64,000 nucleotides of DNA from Pyxidicoccus xibeiensis (GCF_024198175.1 NZ_JAJVKV010000005.1:310001-374000), one strand, 5' to 3'; numbered from the stretch's first letter, positions 45,743 through 57,203 are shown. The notes: generated by a model not told the origin, from the letters alone. Made by a program: numbers and translations.

Positions 45743-47918
45743 CCCATCGCCTCCGACGACGCGCGCGTCAGCCGCTTGGTGAAGGTGGACCAGCCCAGCA
45801 GCACCACGAAGATGAGGACCGAGTACGCCGCGGCGAAGCCGTACTGCTCGTTGCGCTGGAAGGCCCAGCGGAAGGCCTCGGACACCAGGATGTCCGTGCC
45901 GCCGCCCGGCTCACCGCCGGACACCAGGTAGATGACGTTGAACATGTTGAACGTCCACACGCTGCCCAGGATGACGGCCGGCAGCATGGCGGGCCTCAGC
46001 AGCGGCAGGGTGATGTGGCGGAACTGCGTCCACTTGCTCGCCCCATCCACCTCCGCGGCCTCGTAGAGGTCCTGGGGGATGGACTGGAGCGCGCCCAGCG
46101 CCACCACCATCATGAAGGGGAAGCCCAGCCACGTGTTGGTGGCCACGTTGGCCGCGAAGGCGGTGGAGAAGCGGGTGAACCAGCTCACCGGCTCCAGCCC
46201 CAGCGCCGTCAGCAGGCCGTTGATGGCGCCGAACTGCCGGTGGAACATGCCCTTCCACATCAGCGCGGTGATGTAGTTGGGCACCGCCCAGGGGATGATG
46301 AGCAGCACCCGGTACACGCCCCGCAGCTTCAGGAGCGGGTCCTTCAAGAGCAGCGCCAGGAACAGGCCGATGCCCACGTGGAGCACCACGTTGACCAGCG
46401 TCCACAGCAGCGTGACGGCCAGCGTGAAGTAGAACGACAGCGGCTCGCTGATGCGGTAGCCGCGGCTGGCCAGGATGTCCACGAAGTTGGCCAGGCCCAC
46501 GAACGAGTACTGGCCCGCGTCGTGGTGGAACAGCGACAGGCTGAGGCCCACCCCGAAGGGGATGAACACCAGCACCGCGATGCCGGCCGCCGCGGGGGCG
46601 AGGTACGCCACCGCGCTGAGCACGTCCGGGTAGCGCTGCCGGAAGGTCTGCGTCGGCGCGGGCCGGCGCAGCACCCACACCGTGCCGCCCAGCGCCATGG
46701 CCCCCACGAGGCCCAGCCAGGGCAGGGGGCTGGCGTCGGGCGGGCGCTCGCGGTGCAGCGCGCGGTAGCGCCGGTCCGCCAGCGCGCCCGCGTCCGCCGG
46801 CTCCGTGCCACCCTGCAGCACCGCGCGCAGCGTCAGCTTCATGGGCTCCCACACGCGCGCCATCTCCAGCGTGTTGGGCATGGGCGTGGCGTGCTTCGCC
46901 GCCGCCTGGAAGGAGGAGATGAGCGTGTCGTCCTTCACCGCCTGGATTTCGTACGCCGCCACGTCCGCCGGAATCTGCCGGCCCACCGTGGTGCGCACCC
47001 GCGACGCCTCGCCCAGCGACAGGAAGCGCGCCAGCGCCTGCGCCTGCTCGGCCCGGGCGGAGCGCGCGGAGACGAAGGCCGCCTCCACGCCCAGGAAGGG
47101 CCGCATGGGGATGCCCGTCTCGGTCACCACCGGCAGGCCCACCACCTGGTAGTCCACCGAGGGCGCAATCTCCCCGGCGAACCAGGGGCCGCTGATGGTC
47201 ATCGCCGCCCGGCCGTCGTTGAAGAGGCTCTTCACCAGCGCGCCGGACACCTCCGTGGGCATGTACCGCGCGTCCTGCAGCCCCTTCACGAAGGCCAGCG
47301 AGCGCGCCATGCCCTGCGTCTCGAAGCTGGCGCGGCCGGAGGCGTCGAACAGCGCTCCGCCGAAGCCGAAGAGGAAGGGCGCGTGGAAGTAGAAGTCGCC
47401 GCTCTCGTACACCAGGCCGAAGCGGCCCGCGTCCGCGTCCGACAGGGCCGGCAGCAGGGCCAGCAGCTCCGCCGTCGTCGTGGGCGGCCGGGGCACCAGC
47501 TTCCGGTTGACGTAGAGCGCCAGCGACTTGAGCGACAGGGGATAGCCGTAGACCTGGCCCTCCAGCTCCAGCGCCTCCACCGCGTTGGCGAAGTAGTCGC
47601 CGCGCACCAGCGAGCCCGTGGTGGGCGCCAGCAGGTGCAGCGCGTGGAAGTTGCGCAGCCGCTCGTGGTTGAAGATGAAGACGTCCGGCCCGGCGCCATG
47701 CGGAATCGCATTGGTCAGCTTGGACGCGTAGGCGTCATAGGGCAGGGCCAGCAGGTCCACCTTCACGCCCGTCTTCGAAGTGAAGAGCGCGGTGGCCTGG
47801 ACCAGCGCCGCCTCCTCGCCTCCGCGGTACGCGTGCCACAGCTTCAGCGGCGCGGCCTCGTCGCCGGCCGCCCGCGCGCTCCCCGCCGTGACGAGGAGCG
47901 CCAGTGCCAGCAGCCACT

Positions 47919-47922
<4 letters not shown>
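45739..47922 (-). CDS. malEF: Fused maltose-binding protein and permease (MalE-MalF)
   Basis: 727 residues combining two proteins that are usually separate. Residues 1-19 are a signal peptide; about 25-395 are a cluster-1 solute-binding protein (LKLWHAYRGGEEAALVQATALF, DVFIFNHERLRNF, GYPLSLKSLALYVNRKLVP, SGPWF). A Pro-rich linker and one extra helix (about 400-420) lead into a MalF permease domain with its own helices and the coupling loop YEAAEVDGASKWTQFRHITLPLLRPAM near 630. The binding protein is thus tethered to the channel at a 1:1 ratio. The frame is continuous with no sign of an error at the junction. A MalE-MalF fusion has, to my knowledge, been described from Bdellovibrio, another predator. 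ATGA overlaps at both ends link it to malK and malG. Confidence 0.92.
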
Positions 47923-49007
<1,085 letters not shown>

Positions 49008-49257
49008 GACGCGCTCGGAAATTTATAGGGGGAACGGCGGCGAACCTTACCCTCTGCCGCATGGATTCCCCAAACCTCCCTGGTTGGGCACTTTGGGCGC
49101 GGTGCGTCATGCGCGAGCCACCCATCCAGGCGAGGATGCGGGCCGTAGAGAGCGGTGGTGGGGGCCTGCCTTGTCAGCCCCGGAAGCCGCTTGTTATGGA
49201 AGCGTGGTTCGTCCCGGGCCGCAGTGCGTCCGGACCCCAGAGGTCAGCCCAATCGTT
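49008..49257. promoter_or_regulatory. Divergent promoter region of the two glucan operons
   Basis: 250 bp between the starts of malK (leftward) and the isoamylase-type gene (rightward). Leftward I see TATAAA about 15 bases before the malK TTG, without a convincing -35 box. No clear operator palindrome and no local regulator gene is visible; control must come from elsewhere. Confidence 0.5.
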
Positions 49258-51699
49258 ATGAGCACTCTCCGTATGACCCGCCTGCTGGGCGCGGCCCTGG
49301 CCAGCGCCCTCTTCGCCCTTGGGTGCAGTGAGAGCGATTATGTCCGGCTGTACCACAGTGAAGCCCGGGCCCCGAGCTACACGGTGGATGACGTGGAGTC
49401 CCTGCGGCACATGGGCCCCACCTTCGTGGACCGCGGGGTGAACTTCGCCCTCTACTCGGAGAACGCCACCCGGCTGGAGCTGCTGCTCTTCGACGACCCG
49501 GAAATCACCCGGCCCACGCGCACCTACGAGATGACGCGATACGGGGACGTGTGGAACGTCTACGTGGAGGGCGTGGGGCTGGGCCAGCACTACGGCTTCC
49601 GCGCCTGGGGCCCCAACTGGGAGTACGACCCCAGCTGGTTCCCCGGCTCCATCCTCGGCTTCAAGACGGACGTGGACGTCTATGGCAACCGTTTCAATCC
49701 GAACAAGCTGCTGACGGACCCGTACTCGAGGGCGCTCCACAGGGACCATGACTGGGGCAAGGGCAGCACTGCCAGTGGACCGGCCCGCACGGAGGTGACG
49801 TACGCGGCCTCCGCCAAGAGCGTGCTCGTCCAGAGCGACTACCAGTGGTCCGAGGCGGAGTCGCAGTGGCGGGCCAACCGGCAGAACGAGAAGTGGGAGG
49901 GCCACGGCTGGAACGACCTCATCGTCTACGAGGTCCACGCCAAGGGCTTCACCGCGGACCCCGCCAGCGGCGTGCGCTTCCCGGGGACGTACCGGGGCCT
50001 GGGCGAGAAGGCGGACTACTTCAAGGACCTGGGCATCACCGCCGTGGAGCTGCTGCCCATCCACGAGAAGCCGCTGGACGGTGGCTACTGGGGCTACCAG
50101 ACCATCAACTTCTTCGCCCCCGAGCTGTCCTACGCGGCGCACAAGCTGCCGCACCAGGTCATCGACGAGTTCAAGTGGATGGTGGAGGAGCTGCACAAGC
50201 GCGACATCGAGGTCATCGTCGACGTGGTCTACAACCACACCGGCGAGGGCGGCCTGTGGCGCGAGAAGCTGGAGACGGACGACGTGCTCCCCGGGGAGCC
50301 GCTGGAGTCGCTGGACCCCACGGAGACGGCGGGCCTGTACTCGTTCCGCGGCATCGACAACCAGGCGTACTACGCGCTCAACCCGGACCGCCGCACGTAC
50401 TGGAACAACACGGGCGTGGGCAACCAGACGCGGCCCAACCACCGGCCCATGCGCCGGCTGACCATGGACAGCCTCCGCTTCTACGTGGAGGAGCTGCACG
50501 TGGACGGCTTCCGCTTCGACCTGGCGCCCATCCTGGGAGAGCGCGACGGCGACTACAACCGCTGGGACGACCCGCGCAACACGGTGCTCCAGGAGATTGT
50601 CGACGACCCCGTCCTCCAGAAGTACAACACGCGCATCATCGCCGAGCCCTGGAGCGCGGGCGGCTGGTACTGCATGCCCATGGGCGAGTTCCCCAACTCC
50701 GTCACCCAGCCGGGCACCGGCTGGTACGAGTGGAACGGCCGCTTCCGCGACTGGTGGCGCAACTTCATCAACCGGGACGACTGGAAGCTCAACTCCAACG
50801 ACGGCTCGCTGTGCGGCCGCCCCGGCTCGGCCGACGGCGCCTTCCTGATGTACGGCAGCAAGGAGTGGTACGAGCGCAACGGCCGCCGTCCCTACCACTC
50901 GATGAACTTCATCACCGTGCACGACGGCTTCACGATGTACGACCTGTTCGCGTACGACGAGAAGCAGAACCGGTGCGGCCCGCTCAACCCGGTGTGCTGC
51001 GACACGCCGAACAGCCCCTTCTGCGACAAGGTGAGCGGCGAGGACCACAACCGCTCGCGCAACTGGGGCCCGATTGGTGACGTGCGCGCGGAGAACACGC
51101 GCCGGCAGATGATGCGCAACGCCTTCATGGCGATGATGATCAGCCACGGCACGCCCATGATTCTTGGCGGCGACGAGTGGATGCGCACGCAGCTGGGCAA
51201 CAACAACGCGTACTCCACGCGCGCGGACAACCCGTTCAACTGGTACCAGTGGGGCGCGTACCTCTCGCGGGACGAGCGCCACCGCATGTACGCATTCGTG
51301 AAGGCCGCCATCCGGCTGCGCAAGGAGCACGGGTACGCCTTCTCCCCGCCGGACTACGCCAAGGGCGCGCCGCTGGCCTGGAAGAGCCCCCAGAACACCG
51401 ACGAGGTGGCGTGGGACAGCAAGCAGCTGATGATCCACTACCACGACAAGTCCTACGGGCCGGAGCTGGTGGTGCTCATCAACATGGGCAACACGCCCCA
51501 GACGTTCACCCTGCCCACGGGCCGCCAGTGGAAGGTGCTCATCGACACCAACGCGGTCTACGACACCCCGGAGCACCTCGCCGCCGAGGGCCTGGGCAGC
51601 CGCGTCACGGGCAATGCCTGGCTGGACACGCCCAAGCCCCACAACGGCGCTGAATACGCCGTGCCAGACCGGACGATGACCGTCCTGCGTGCGGAGTAG
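49258..51699 (+). CDS. Lipoprotein GH13 debranching enzyme (isoamylase/GlgX type)
   Basis: 813 residues. The signal ends SALFALGCSESDY, a lipobox, so unlike cytoplasmic GlgX it is exported and lipid-anchored. Residues about 45-210 are the CBM48-type N-terminal domain (DRGVNFALYSENATRLELLLFDD...YGFRAWGPNWEYDP). The catalytic barrel has VIVDVVYNHTGEG, GFRFDLAPI with nucleophile Asp421, IIAEPWSAGG with acid/base Glu463, and TVHDGFTMYDL with Asp556. The ADNPFNWYQW and LRKEH segments near the end are typical of the isoamylase/GlgX subfamily. It should cut alpha-1,6 branches of starch or glycogen at the cell surface. First gene of the rightward operon with a porin-like gene 38 bp downstream. Confidence 0.9.
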   Translation: MSTLRMTRLLGAALASALFALGCSESDYVRLYHSEARAPSYTVDDVESLRHMGPTFVDRGVNFALYSENATRLELLLFDDPEITRPTRTYEMTRYGDVWNVYVEGVGLGQHYGFRAWGPNWEYDPSWFPGSILGFKTDVDVYGNRFNPNKLLTDPYSRALHRDHDWGKGSTASGPARTEVTYAASAKSVLVQSDYQWSEAESQWRANRQNEKWEGHGWNDLIVYEVHAKGFTADPASGVRFPGTYRGLGEKADYFKDLGITAVELLPIHEKPLDGGYWGYQTINFFAPELSYAAHKLPHQVIDEFKWMVEELHKRDIEVIVDVVYNHTGEGGLWREKLETDDVLPGEPLESLDPTETAGLYSFRGIDNQAYYALNPDRRTYWNNTGVGNQTRPNHRPMRRLTMDSLRFYVEELHVDGFRFDLAPILGERDGDYNRWDDPRNTVLQEIVDDPVLQKYNTRIIAEPWSAGGWYCMPMGEFPNSVTQPGTGWYEWNGRFRDWWRNFINRDDWKLNSNDGSLCGRPGSADGAFLMYGSKEWYERNGRRPYHSMNFITVHDGFTMYDLFAYDEKQNRCGPLNPVCCDTPNSPFCDKVSGEDHNRSRNWGPIGDVRAENTRRQMMRNAFMAMMISHGTPMILGGDEWMRTQLGNNNAYSTRADNPFNWYQWGAYLSRDERHRMYAFVKAAIRLRKEHGYAFSPPDYAKGAPLAWKSPQNTDEVAWDSKQLMIHYHDKSYGPELVVLINMGNTPQTFTLPTGRQWKVLIDTNAVYDTPEHLAAEGLGSRVTGNAWLDTPKPHNGAEYAVPDRTMTVLRAE

Positions 51700-51737
51700 G
51701 GCAGCCAGCCGAGGTGCGCTATAAGCGGGGCCCGCCC

Positions 51738-53237
51738 ATGCGAGTCACGCCCGCGCGCCTCGGCGCCTCCCTGCTGCTGCTCCTCAGCCCGCTCCTGGCC
51801 CTGGCCGACGCTCCCCGAGATCGCTTCGGGGCCGCGGGTTACTTCCGCATCATGACCCGCCCGGACTTCTCGGGCGGCTCCGGCCAGCTGGGCTACTACT
51901 GGCTCTATGGCCGGCTCCTCAACGAGAGCCCCTACGGAGAGCTGAACCTCCGGCTGGACGTGCTCCAGTCCACGCCCGGCACCAACGAGGTCTGGGCGGA
52001 GGTGCACACGCGCTTCTCCGGGACGTCCTTCCGGGGGGCGGACCCGGGCAACGGCTCGTTCGCCAACTTCCGCGCCGACTACCTCTTCGTGCGGGCCGGC
52101 AACATCCTGCTGGACCGCGTGACGTGGCAGTTGGGCACGCTCGAGGACCGCTGGAACGACCTGCACATCTACGACCAGCGGCCCGGCACCATCCTCTACG
52201 AGACGGTGGGCCTGTCCGGCACGTACAAGGCGGACCGCTTCGACGCGCTGCTGGCCTTCGGTGACAGCGGCTACACGCTGCGTCCCCAGAAGTACAACAC
52301 GGTGCTCACCGGCGCGGCGTCGTTCCGCTACCACCTCATCCCGGGGCACCTGGAGGTGGGCGTGCGCGCGCAGGTGGGCTACGAGCCCGCGGTGCGCGGC
52401 AACCGCAACGCGCTCTACGAGTCTCCCGGCATCAACTACGAGGACTACGTGCGGCGCGAGGTGGTGCGGCGCTACTTCGAGGCCAACCCCGGCCTGGAGG
52501 ACCTGGTGCCCAACCTCACCCCGCGCAGCGCGCTGTCCTACCGCGCCGTGGGCTACCTGGGCTTCGGCAACGTGGGCCCGCTGGTGTGGAACAACTTCTA
52601 CGCCACCTTCGAGCGCAAGCACCCGGAGCAGGCGTACACGGAGAACTTCCGGGGCCGCGACTGGACTGTCTACATCACGGACCAGACGGACGAGCGCCAC
52701 GAGGCGAGCCTGGGCAACGAGGCGTACGTGAAGATCATCCCGGACAAGCTGGAGGCGCTCTGGGGCGTCTGGGTGGGCTACGCCTTCAACGACGACAACG
52801 CCATCAAGCCGGGGGACGACGACCGGCTCATCGCCTCCACGGTGCTGCGCCTGCAGTACTTCCTCACGGAGCGGGTCCACCTGCTGGCGGAGACGAGCAT
52901 CGCCCGGGAGAAGAGCCACAACGGCAACGTGTACCGCAACCACGTGGACTCGGTGTTCACCAACACGAACGGCATTCCGGACGCGCGCGGGCTGGAGTTC
53001 GGTGACAGCGACACGCGCGACACGTGGCAGGGCAAGGTGGGCGTGGTGCTCAACCCGACGGGCCGGGGCATCTACACGCGGCCCAGCCTGCGCCTGCTCT
53101 ACGGCATCCAGTACTCGTCGCAGCACGCGGCGTTCGGCAACTCGTTCGTGGAGAGCCTGGACCAGTACAACGTGTACACCGGCCCCGAGCGCCACTGGCA
53201 CTCGGTGGTCGCCATCGAGGCCGAAGGATGGTTCTGA
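51738..53237 (+). CDS. Outer membrane porin-like beta-barrel of the glucan locus
   Basis: 499 residues, signal peptide 1-23 (ending LLALADA), then alternating aromatic strands characteristic of a beta-barrel (YFRIMTRPDF, LGYYWLYGRLL, ELNLRLDVLQ, WTVYITDQTD) and a C-terminal GWF ending in Phe, the signal recognised by the BAM machinery. It is not recognisably LamB or SusC by sequence, but its place between two surface glycoside hydrolases suggests it is the maltodextrin channel of the outer membrane. Long extracellular loops are rich in Asn, Asp and Tyr, compatible with sugar binding. Its stop overlaps the start of the amylase gene by 10 bases. Confidence 0.78.
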   Translation: MRVTPARLGASLLLLLSPLLALADAPRDRFGAAGYFRIMTRPDFSGGSGQLGYYWLYGRLLNESPYGELNLRLDVLQSTPGTNEVWAEVHTRFSGTSFRGADPGNGSFANFRADYLFVRAGNILLDRVTWQLGTLEDRWNDLHIYDQRPGTILYETVGLSGTYKADRFDALLAFGDSGYTLRPQKYNTVLTGAASFRYHLIPGHLEVGVRAQVGYEPAVRGNRNALYESPGINYEDYVRREVVRRYFEANPGLEDLVPNLTPRSALSYRAVGYLGFGNVGPLVWNNFYATFERKHPEQAYTENFRGRDWTVYITDQTDERHEASLGNEAYVKIIPDKLEALWGVWVGYAFNDDNAIKPGDDDRLIASTVLRLQYFLTERVHLLAETSIAREKSHNGNVYRNHVDSVFTNTNGIPDARGLEFGDSDTRDTWQGKVGVVLNPTGRGIYTRPSLRLLYGIQYSSQHAAFGNSFVESLDQYNVYTGPERHWHSVVAIEAEGWF

Positions 53238-55549
53238 CACAGCGGTGGGGCGTGGTCCTCTTCCTCGCGGTGAGCGCGGCGGCGTGCCTGCAGCGCTCGG
53301 CGCCGCCCGTGCAGGCGCCCAACGGCACGGTGGTGGCGGTGGCCTACGTGCGCGACGACGTGCAGCGGCGCGGCACGGTGGCGGACGTGCCGGAGGCGGT
53401 GAAGCAGCGCGTGGTGGAGGCGCTGGCGAAGCGCAACCTCCAGGTGCAGGAGGTGCCCTATCAGCAGTACGCGGCCGAGTTCGCGAAGGTGACGGACTCG
53501 CAGCGCCGCTTCGCGATGCTGATGGCCCAGGCGCCGGAGGCGCCGCTGTATCTGTTGGTGGAGACGCGGGTCTCCCCCTTCGGTGAGGTGGGCGGCCGCT
53601 TCTCCTGGGAGGTCTACGTCCGGACGACGGCGGGCCGCGCGAAGTCCACGCTGGAGCCCAGCAGCGTCGACCAGGACTACGGCATCGCGCTCCAGTTCAG
53701 CCACCAGGGCGCGGACGACGCGCAGGGCGAGGTGGCACCGCAGATTTCGAGTCAGGCCGGAGGGCTGTTCGACTCGTTCCTCGCGTCGCCCATGGCGGTG
53801 CCGGCGGCGGACGGTGGGACGGGCACCCCGGTGGAGAGCTCCGCGGCGCCGGACACCGGCCCCTCGTCCTGGGTGCCGCCCGCGGGGGATGCCATCTACT
53901 TCGTGATGGTGGACCGCTTCGCCAACGGCGACCCGCGCAACGACGGGACGGTGGACCTGAAGGATGCGCAGGCCTTCCATGGGGGAGACCTGCAGGGCGT
54001 CATCTCGCGGTTGGACGGGCTGAAGCAGCTCGGTGTCCGCACGGTGTGGCTTTCACCCGTCTTCCAGATGCGGACGGAGAAGTTCTACGGGTACGGGGCC
54101 TTTCACGGCTACTGGGTAGAGGACTTCGGCAAGGTGGAGCCGCGCTTCGGTGACGAGGCGCTGCTGGTGCGGCTGGCGGAGGAGCTGCGCCGCCGGGACA
54201 TGCGGCTGGTGCTGGACGTGGTGCTCAACCACGTGGGGCCGGACACGCGGCTGGTGCGCGAGAAGCCGGACTGGTTCCACGGCCTGGGGCCCATCGACAA
54301 CTGGGACAACCCCCGCGAGCTGGTGATGCGGGACGTGCACGGGCTGCCGGACCTGGCGGTGGAGAAGGACGAGGTCTACCAGCACCTGCTCGAGCACTCG
54401 CGCCGGTGGGTGGACGCGGTGAAGCCGGCGGGCTACCGGCTGGACGCGGTGAAGCACATGCCGCTGAAGTTCTGGGCCCGCTACAACGACGACCTGCGGG
54501 CCCACGCCGGCAACGACTTCCTGCTGCTGGGGGAGATGCTGGACGGGGACCCGGTGCTGCTGGCGCGCACCATGGCGGAGGGGCGCTTCGGGACGATGTT
54601 CGACTTCCCGCTGGCCTTCGCGCTGGTGGATGTCTTCTGCCGGAATCGCTCGCCCGCGCACCTGGGCGCGGTGCTCTTCAACGACCGGCTCTACCCGGCG
54701 CCGGGCTCGCTGGTGACGCTGGTGGACAACCACGACCTGCCCCGGGTGATGAGCGAGTGCGGCGAGGACGTGGAGAAGGTGAAGCGCGCGCTGGCGGTGC
54801 AGCTCACCGCGCGCGGGGTGCCGGCGCTGACGTACGGGACGGAGGAGGGGCTCACCGGCAAGAAGGAGCCGGAGAACCGGGGCGACATGCGCTTCACGCC
54901 GGACCACCCGCTGCGCGCGTGGATTTCCCGGCTGCTGGAGCTGCGGCGGGGCAGTGGGGCCCTCCAGGGTGGCGAGACGCTCGTGCTCGCCGCCCGGGAG
55001 GACCTCTTTGCCTACGCGCGCGTGACGCCCGACGAGGCCGTGGTCATCGCCGTCAACCCCGGGAAGGCTCCGGTGGACGTGGCACTTCCGGAAGGGCTCC
55101 TGGGAGCGCGGCTCTCCGAGCTGCTCACGGGCTCCGAGTTCCCCCAGGGGCCCGGTGTCCTCTCCTCGCTCACCGTGAAGCCCGGTCCGGTCTCGCTGCT
55201 GCGCCTCGCGCCGAGCGCGCCCGGTGGCTTCGGCGCGCTGGCGCGTCAGGCCGGGGCACGCTGGCGGGGGCAGGGCGAGCGGCGCACGGTGGAGCTCTCG
55301 GTGGACGACGCCTCGGTGCGGCTGGTGGGCAGCGGGCCGGAGCTGGGGGGCTGGAAGCCCGAGCGCTCGCTGCGTCCGGAAATGGGCGGATTCAAGCTGT
55401 CGCTGCCCGTGGGCGCCGTCTTCGAGTACAAGCTCGTGCGCGATGGCACCCCGGGGAAGTTCGACTGGGAGGGCGGCGACAACCGCCTGTTGTTCGTGCC
55501 GGAAGGCCGCGAGCCCCTGCGCCTGAAGCTGGCATGGGGAAAGCGCTGA
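53228..55549 (+). CDS. Lipoprotein alpha-amylase (GH13) with starch-binding tail
   Basis: 773 residues. A lipobox (VSAAACLQR) and a 200-residue N-terminal domain of no known family (AYVRDDVQRRGTVADVPEAV..., DUF-like, beta-alpha) precede the GH13 barrel starting at IYFVMVDRFANGDP. Catalytic residues are Asp406 (GYRLDAVKH), Glu436 (LLLGEML) and Asp503 (VDNHD). The C-terminal about 90 residues look like a CBM20-type starch-binding domain (VRLVGSGPELGGWKPERSL...FEYKLVRDG...WEGGDNRLLFVP). It should hydrolyse alpha-1,4 glucans outside the cell or in the periplasm, feeding the porin and MalEFGK. Translationally overlapped with the porin gene. Confidence 0.9.
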   Translation: MVLTQRWGVVLFLAVSAAACLQRSAPPVQAPNGTVVAVAYVRDDVQRRGTVADVPEAVKQRVVEALAKRNLQVQEVPYQQYAAEFAKVTDSQRRFAMLMAQAPEAPLYLLVETRVSPFGEVGGRFSWEVYVRTTAGRAKSTLEPSSVDQDYGIALQFSHQGADDAQGEVAPQISSQAGGLFDSFLASPMAVPAADGGTGTPVESSAAPDTGPSSWVPPAGDAIYFVMVDRFANGDPRNDGTVDLKDAQAFHGGDLQGVISRLDGLKQLGVRTVWLSPVFQMRTEKFYGYGAFHGYWVEDFGKVEPRFGDEALLVRLAEELRRRDMRLVLDVVLNHVGPDTRLVREKPDWFHGLGPIDNWDNPRELVMRDVHGLPDLAVEKDEVYQHLLEHSRRWVDAVKPAGYRLDAVKHMPLKFWARYNDDLRAHAGNDFLLLGEMLDGDPVLLARTMAEGRFGTMFDFPLAFALVDVFCRNRSPAHLGAVLFNDRLYPAPGSLVTLVDNHDLPRVMSECGEDVEKVKRALAVQLTARGVPALTYGTEEGLTGKKEPENRGDMRFTPDHPLRAWISRLLELRRGSGALQGGETLVLAAREDLFAYARVTPDEAVVIAVNPGKAPVDVALPEGLLGARLSELLTGSEFPQGPGVLSSLTVKPGPVSLLRLAPSAPGGFGALARQAGARWRGQGERRTVELSVDDASVRLVGSGPELGGWKPERSLRPEMGGFKLSLPVGAVFEYKLVRDGTPGKFDWEGGDNRLLFVPEGREPLRLKLAWGKR

Positions 55550-55568
55550 CGCACATCCTCCACCTGCC

Positions 55569-55586
55569 CCCCGCGTGCGAGCGGGG
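55569..55586 (+). terminator. Weak hairpin after the amylase gene
   Basis: CCCCGC-GTGCGA-GCGGGG, 6-bp stem, 20 bases after the amylase stop and ahead of hemE. Could only partly end transcription. Confidence 0.35.
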
Positions 55587-55605
55587 AAGACCCTGAGGGC
55601 CTGAA

Positions 55606-56652
55606 GTGAACGACCGACTCCTCCGCGCGGCGCGCCGCCAGCCCACCGATACGACGCCCGTGTGGCTGATGCGCCAGGCCGGCCGCTACCTGCCCGAGTA
55701 CCGCGCCATCCGCGGCAACATCGCCTTCCTGGACCTGTGCAAGCACCCGGACCTGGCGGCCGAGGTGACGGTGCAGCCGGTGACACGGCTGGGCGTGGAC
55801 GCGGCCATCATCTTCTCGGACATCCTCATCCCGGTGGAGGCGATGGGGATTACGCTGGAGCTGGGTGACAAGGGGCCGCACTTCCCCAACCCGGTGCGCA
55901 CCGCGGCGGACATCGACAAGCTGGGCGTGCCGGACCCGGTGGAGGGCACGGGCTTCGTGGCGGAGGCCATCCGCCGCACGCGCAAGGCGCTGAACGACTC
56001 GGTGCCCGTCATCGGCTTCGCGGGCGCGCCCTTCACGCTGGCCGCGTACATGGTGGAGGGTGGGGGCTCGAAGAGCTACATCCTCATCAAGCGGCTGATG
56101 TTCGAGCAGCCGGAGCTGGCGCACCGCCTCTTCGGCAAGCTGACGGACACGCTGATTCCGTACCTCAAGATGCAGGTGGAGGCCGGCGCGAGCATCGTCC
56201 AGATTTTCGACTCGTGGGGTGGCGAGCTGTCGCCGTGGGACTACGAGCGCTTCTGCATGCCGTACCTGACGCGGATGGTGTCCGAGCTGAAGGCCACGGG
56301 CGTCCCGGTCATCGTGTTCGGCGTGGGCATGTCCACGCACCTGCCGCTCTTGAAGCGCACGGGCGCGGACGTGGTGGGGCTGGACTGGACGATGCCCATG
56401 GACGAGGGCCGGCGCGTGCTGGGCCCGGACGTGGCGGTGCAGGGCAACCTGGACCCGCTGCACCTGTTCCTCCCGCGCGAGGAGCTGGACGGGCGCGTGC
56501 AGGACATCCTCCAGCGCGCCGGGCCCGTGGGGCACATCTTCAACCTGGGCCACGGCATCCTCCCGCCCACGGACCCGGACTCGGCGAAGTTCCTCGTGGA
56601 CGCCGTGCACCGGCACGGCGCCGCGCTCCGCCAGGGGACGCTGGGGAAGTAG
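55606..56652 (+). CDS. hemE: Uroporphyrinogen decarboxylase
   Basis: 348 residues, normal length. Cytoplasmic enzyme that removes the four acetate carboxyls of uroporphyrinogen III to give coproporphyrinogen III in haem synthesis. Signatures: PVWLMRQAGRYLPEYR near the N-terminus, the substrate-binding Arg loop; FSDILIPVEAMG with the catalytic Asp; GFAGAPFTLAAYMVEGGGSK; and GNLDPLHLF with FNLGHGILP near the C-terminus. GTG start with only a distant GAGGG. It follows the amylase gene by 56 bp and may be read from the same promoter, but function is unrelated. It ends 4 bp before a convergent gene. Confidence 0.96.
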   Translation: MNDRLLRAARRQPTDTTPVWLMRQAGRYLPEYRAIRGNIAFLDLCKHPDLAAEVTVQPVTRLGVDAAIIFSDILIPVEAMGITLELGDKGPHFPNPVRTAADIDKLGVPDPVEGTGFVAEAIRRTRKALNDSVPVIGFAGAPFTLAAYMVEGGGSKSYILIKRLMFEQPELAHRLFGKLTDTLIPYLKMQVEAGASIVQIFDSWGGELSPWDYERFCMPYLTRMVSELKATGVPVIVFGVGMSTHLPLLKRTGADVVGLDWTMPMDEGRRVLGPDVAVQGNLDPLHLFLPREELDGRVQDILQRAGPVGHIFNLGHGILPPTDPDSAKFLVDAVHRHGAALRQGTLGK

Positions 56653-56656
56653 GGTT

Positions 56657-57034
56657 TCAGCCTCCCGCATCACCCAGGGGGCCGGCATCACCCATGGTGC
56701 CGGCATCACCCGGTTGCCCCGCATCCACGGGGATGCAGCTCATGCCCCCGTCCGAGCTCCCCGCATCCATTCCGCCATCCGTCAGCTCGCAGTCCGGCAG
56801 GGGCTCGTAGCAGTCCCACGTGCCGTCCTCGCACGGGGGCATGCCGTAGCAGGCCATCAACGTGAGGCCGACCGCGCTGGCCCCCGCGAGCGTCCACAGC
56901 GAGGCCACCCAGGACAGCGCGGCCCGTGTCGGCCCGCCGTCGAGCGGCTGCCGGCAGTGCAGGCACGCGGTGGCGGATGGCGGGTTGAATCCCTGGCAGG
57001 ACGGACAGCCAGACAGCTCGGGCACGGTGGGCAT
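56657..57034 (-). CDS. Zinc-ribbon membrane protein with Cys-rich and Gly-Asp-Ala tail
   Basis: 125 residues. An N-terminal zinc ribbon (CPSCQGFNPPSATACLHCRQPL: two CxxC pairs) is followed by one transmembrane helix (about 42-62), then a tail beginning ACYGMPPCEDGTWDCYEPLPDCE and ending in GDAG-type repeats (QPGDAGTMGDAGPLGDAGG); the DNA shows the matching repeat of GCATCACCC. The tail would lie in the periplasm if the ribbon is cytoplasmic. The C-Y-G-M-P-P part loosely recalls the (C/M)YG(T/M)P motif of lipoproteins encoded beside radical SAM enzymes in other phyla, and a radical SAM/SPASM gene is divergent from it 169 bp away. Function unknown. Confidence 0.72.
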   Translation of the reverse strand: MPTVPELSGCPSCQGFNPPSATACLHCRQPLDGGPTRAALSWVASLWTLAGASAVGLTLMACYGMPPCEDGTWDCYEPLPDCELTDGGMDAGSSDGGMSCIPVDAGQPGDAGTMGDAGPLGDAGG

Positions 57035-57203
57035 CCTTGTCGGAGTGGGCGCGACTCGGGCCGCGGGAGTGCAGGGCGCATGCCTGCCTCAATCGCTGGA
57101 AGTTCCGAGCGCGGGCCAAGGTAGCGCAGCGCGCTTCCCCGACGGGACTGACACGGGTGTCGCGGGTGCTGGTGCCGGGGCACGTCCGCTAGGCTCCGGG
57201 TCC

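Noticed and set aside
42407..45931. A 1174-codon plus-strand open frame opposite the repeat lipoprotein and malG
   Set aside because: It crosses two real minus-strand genes. The translated text is Arg/His/Val/Glu-rich and carries no recognisable element.
53228..53900. The N-terminal 200 residues of the amylase as a separate gene
   Set aside because: The frame continues without a break into the GH13 barrel, and the lipobox belongs to the whole protein.
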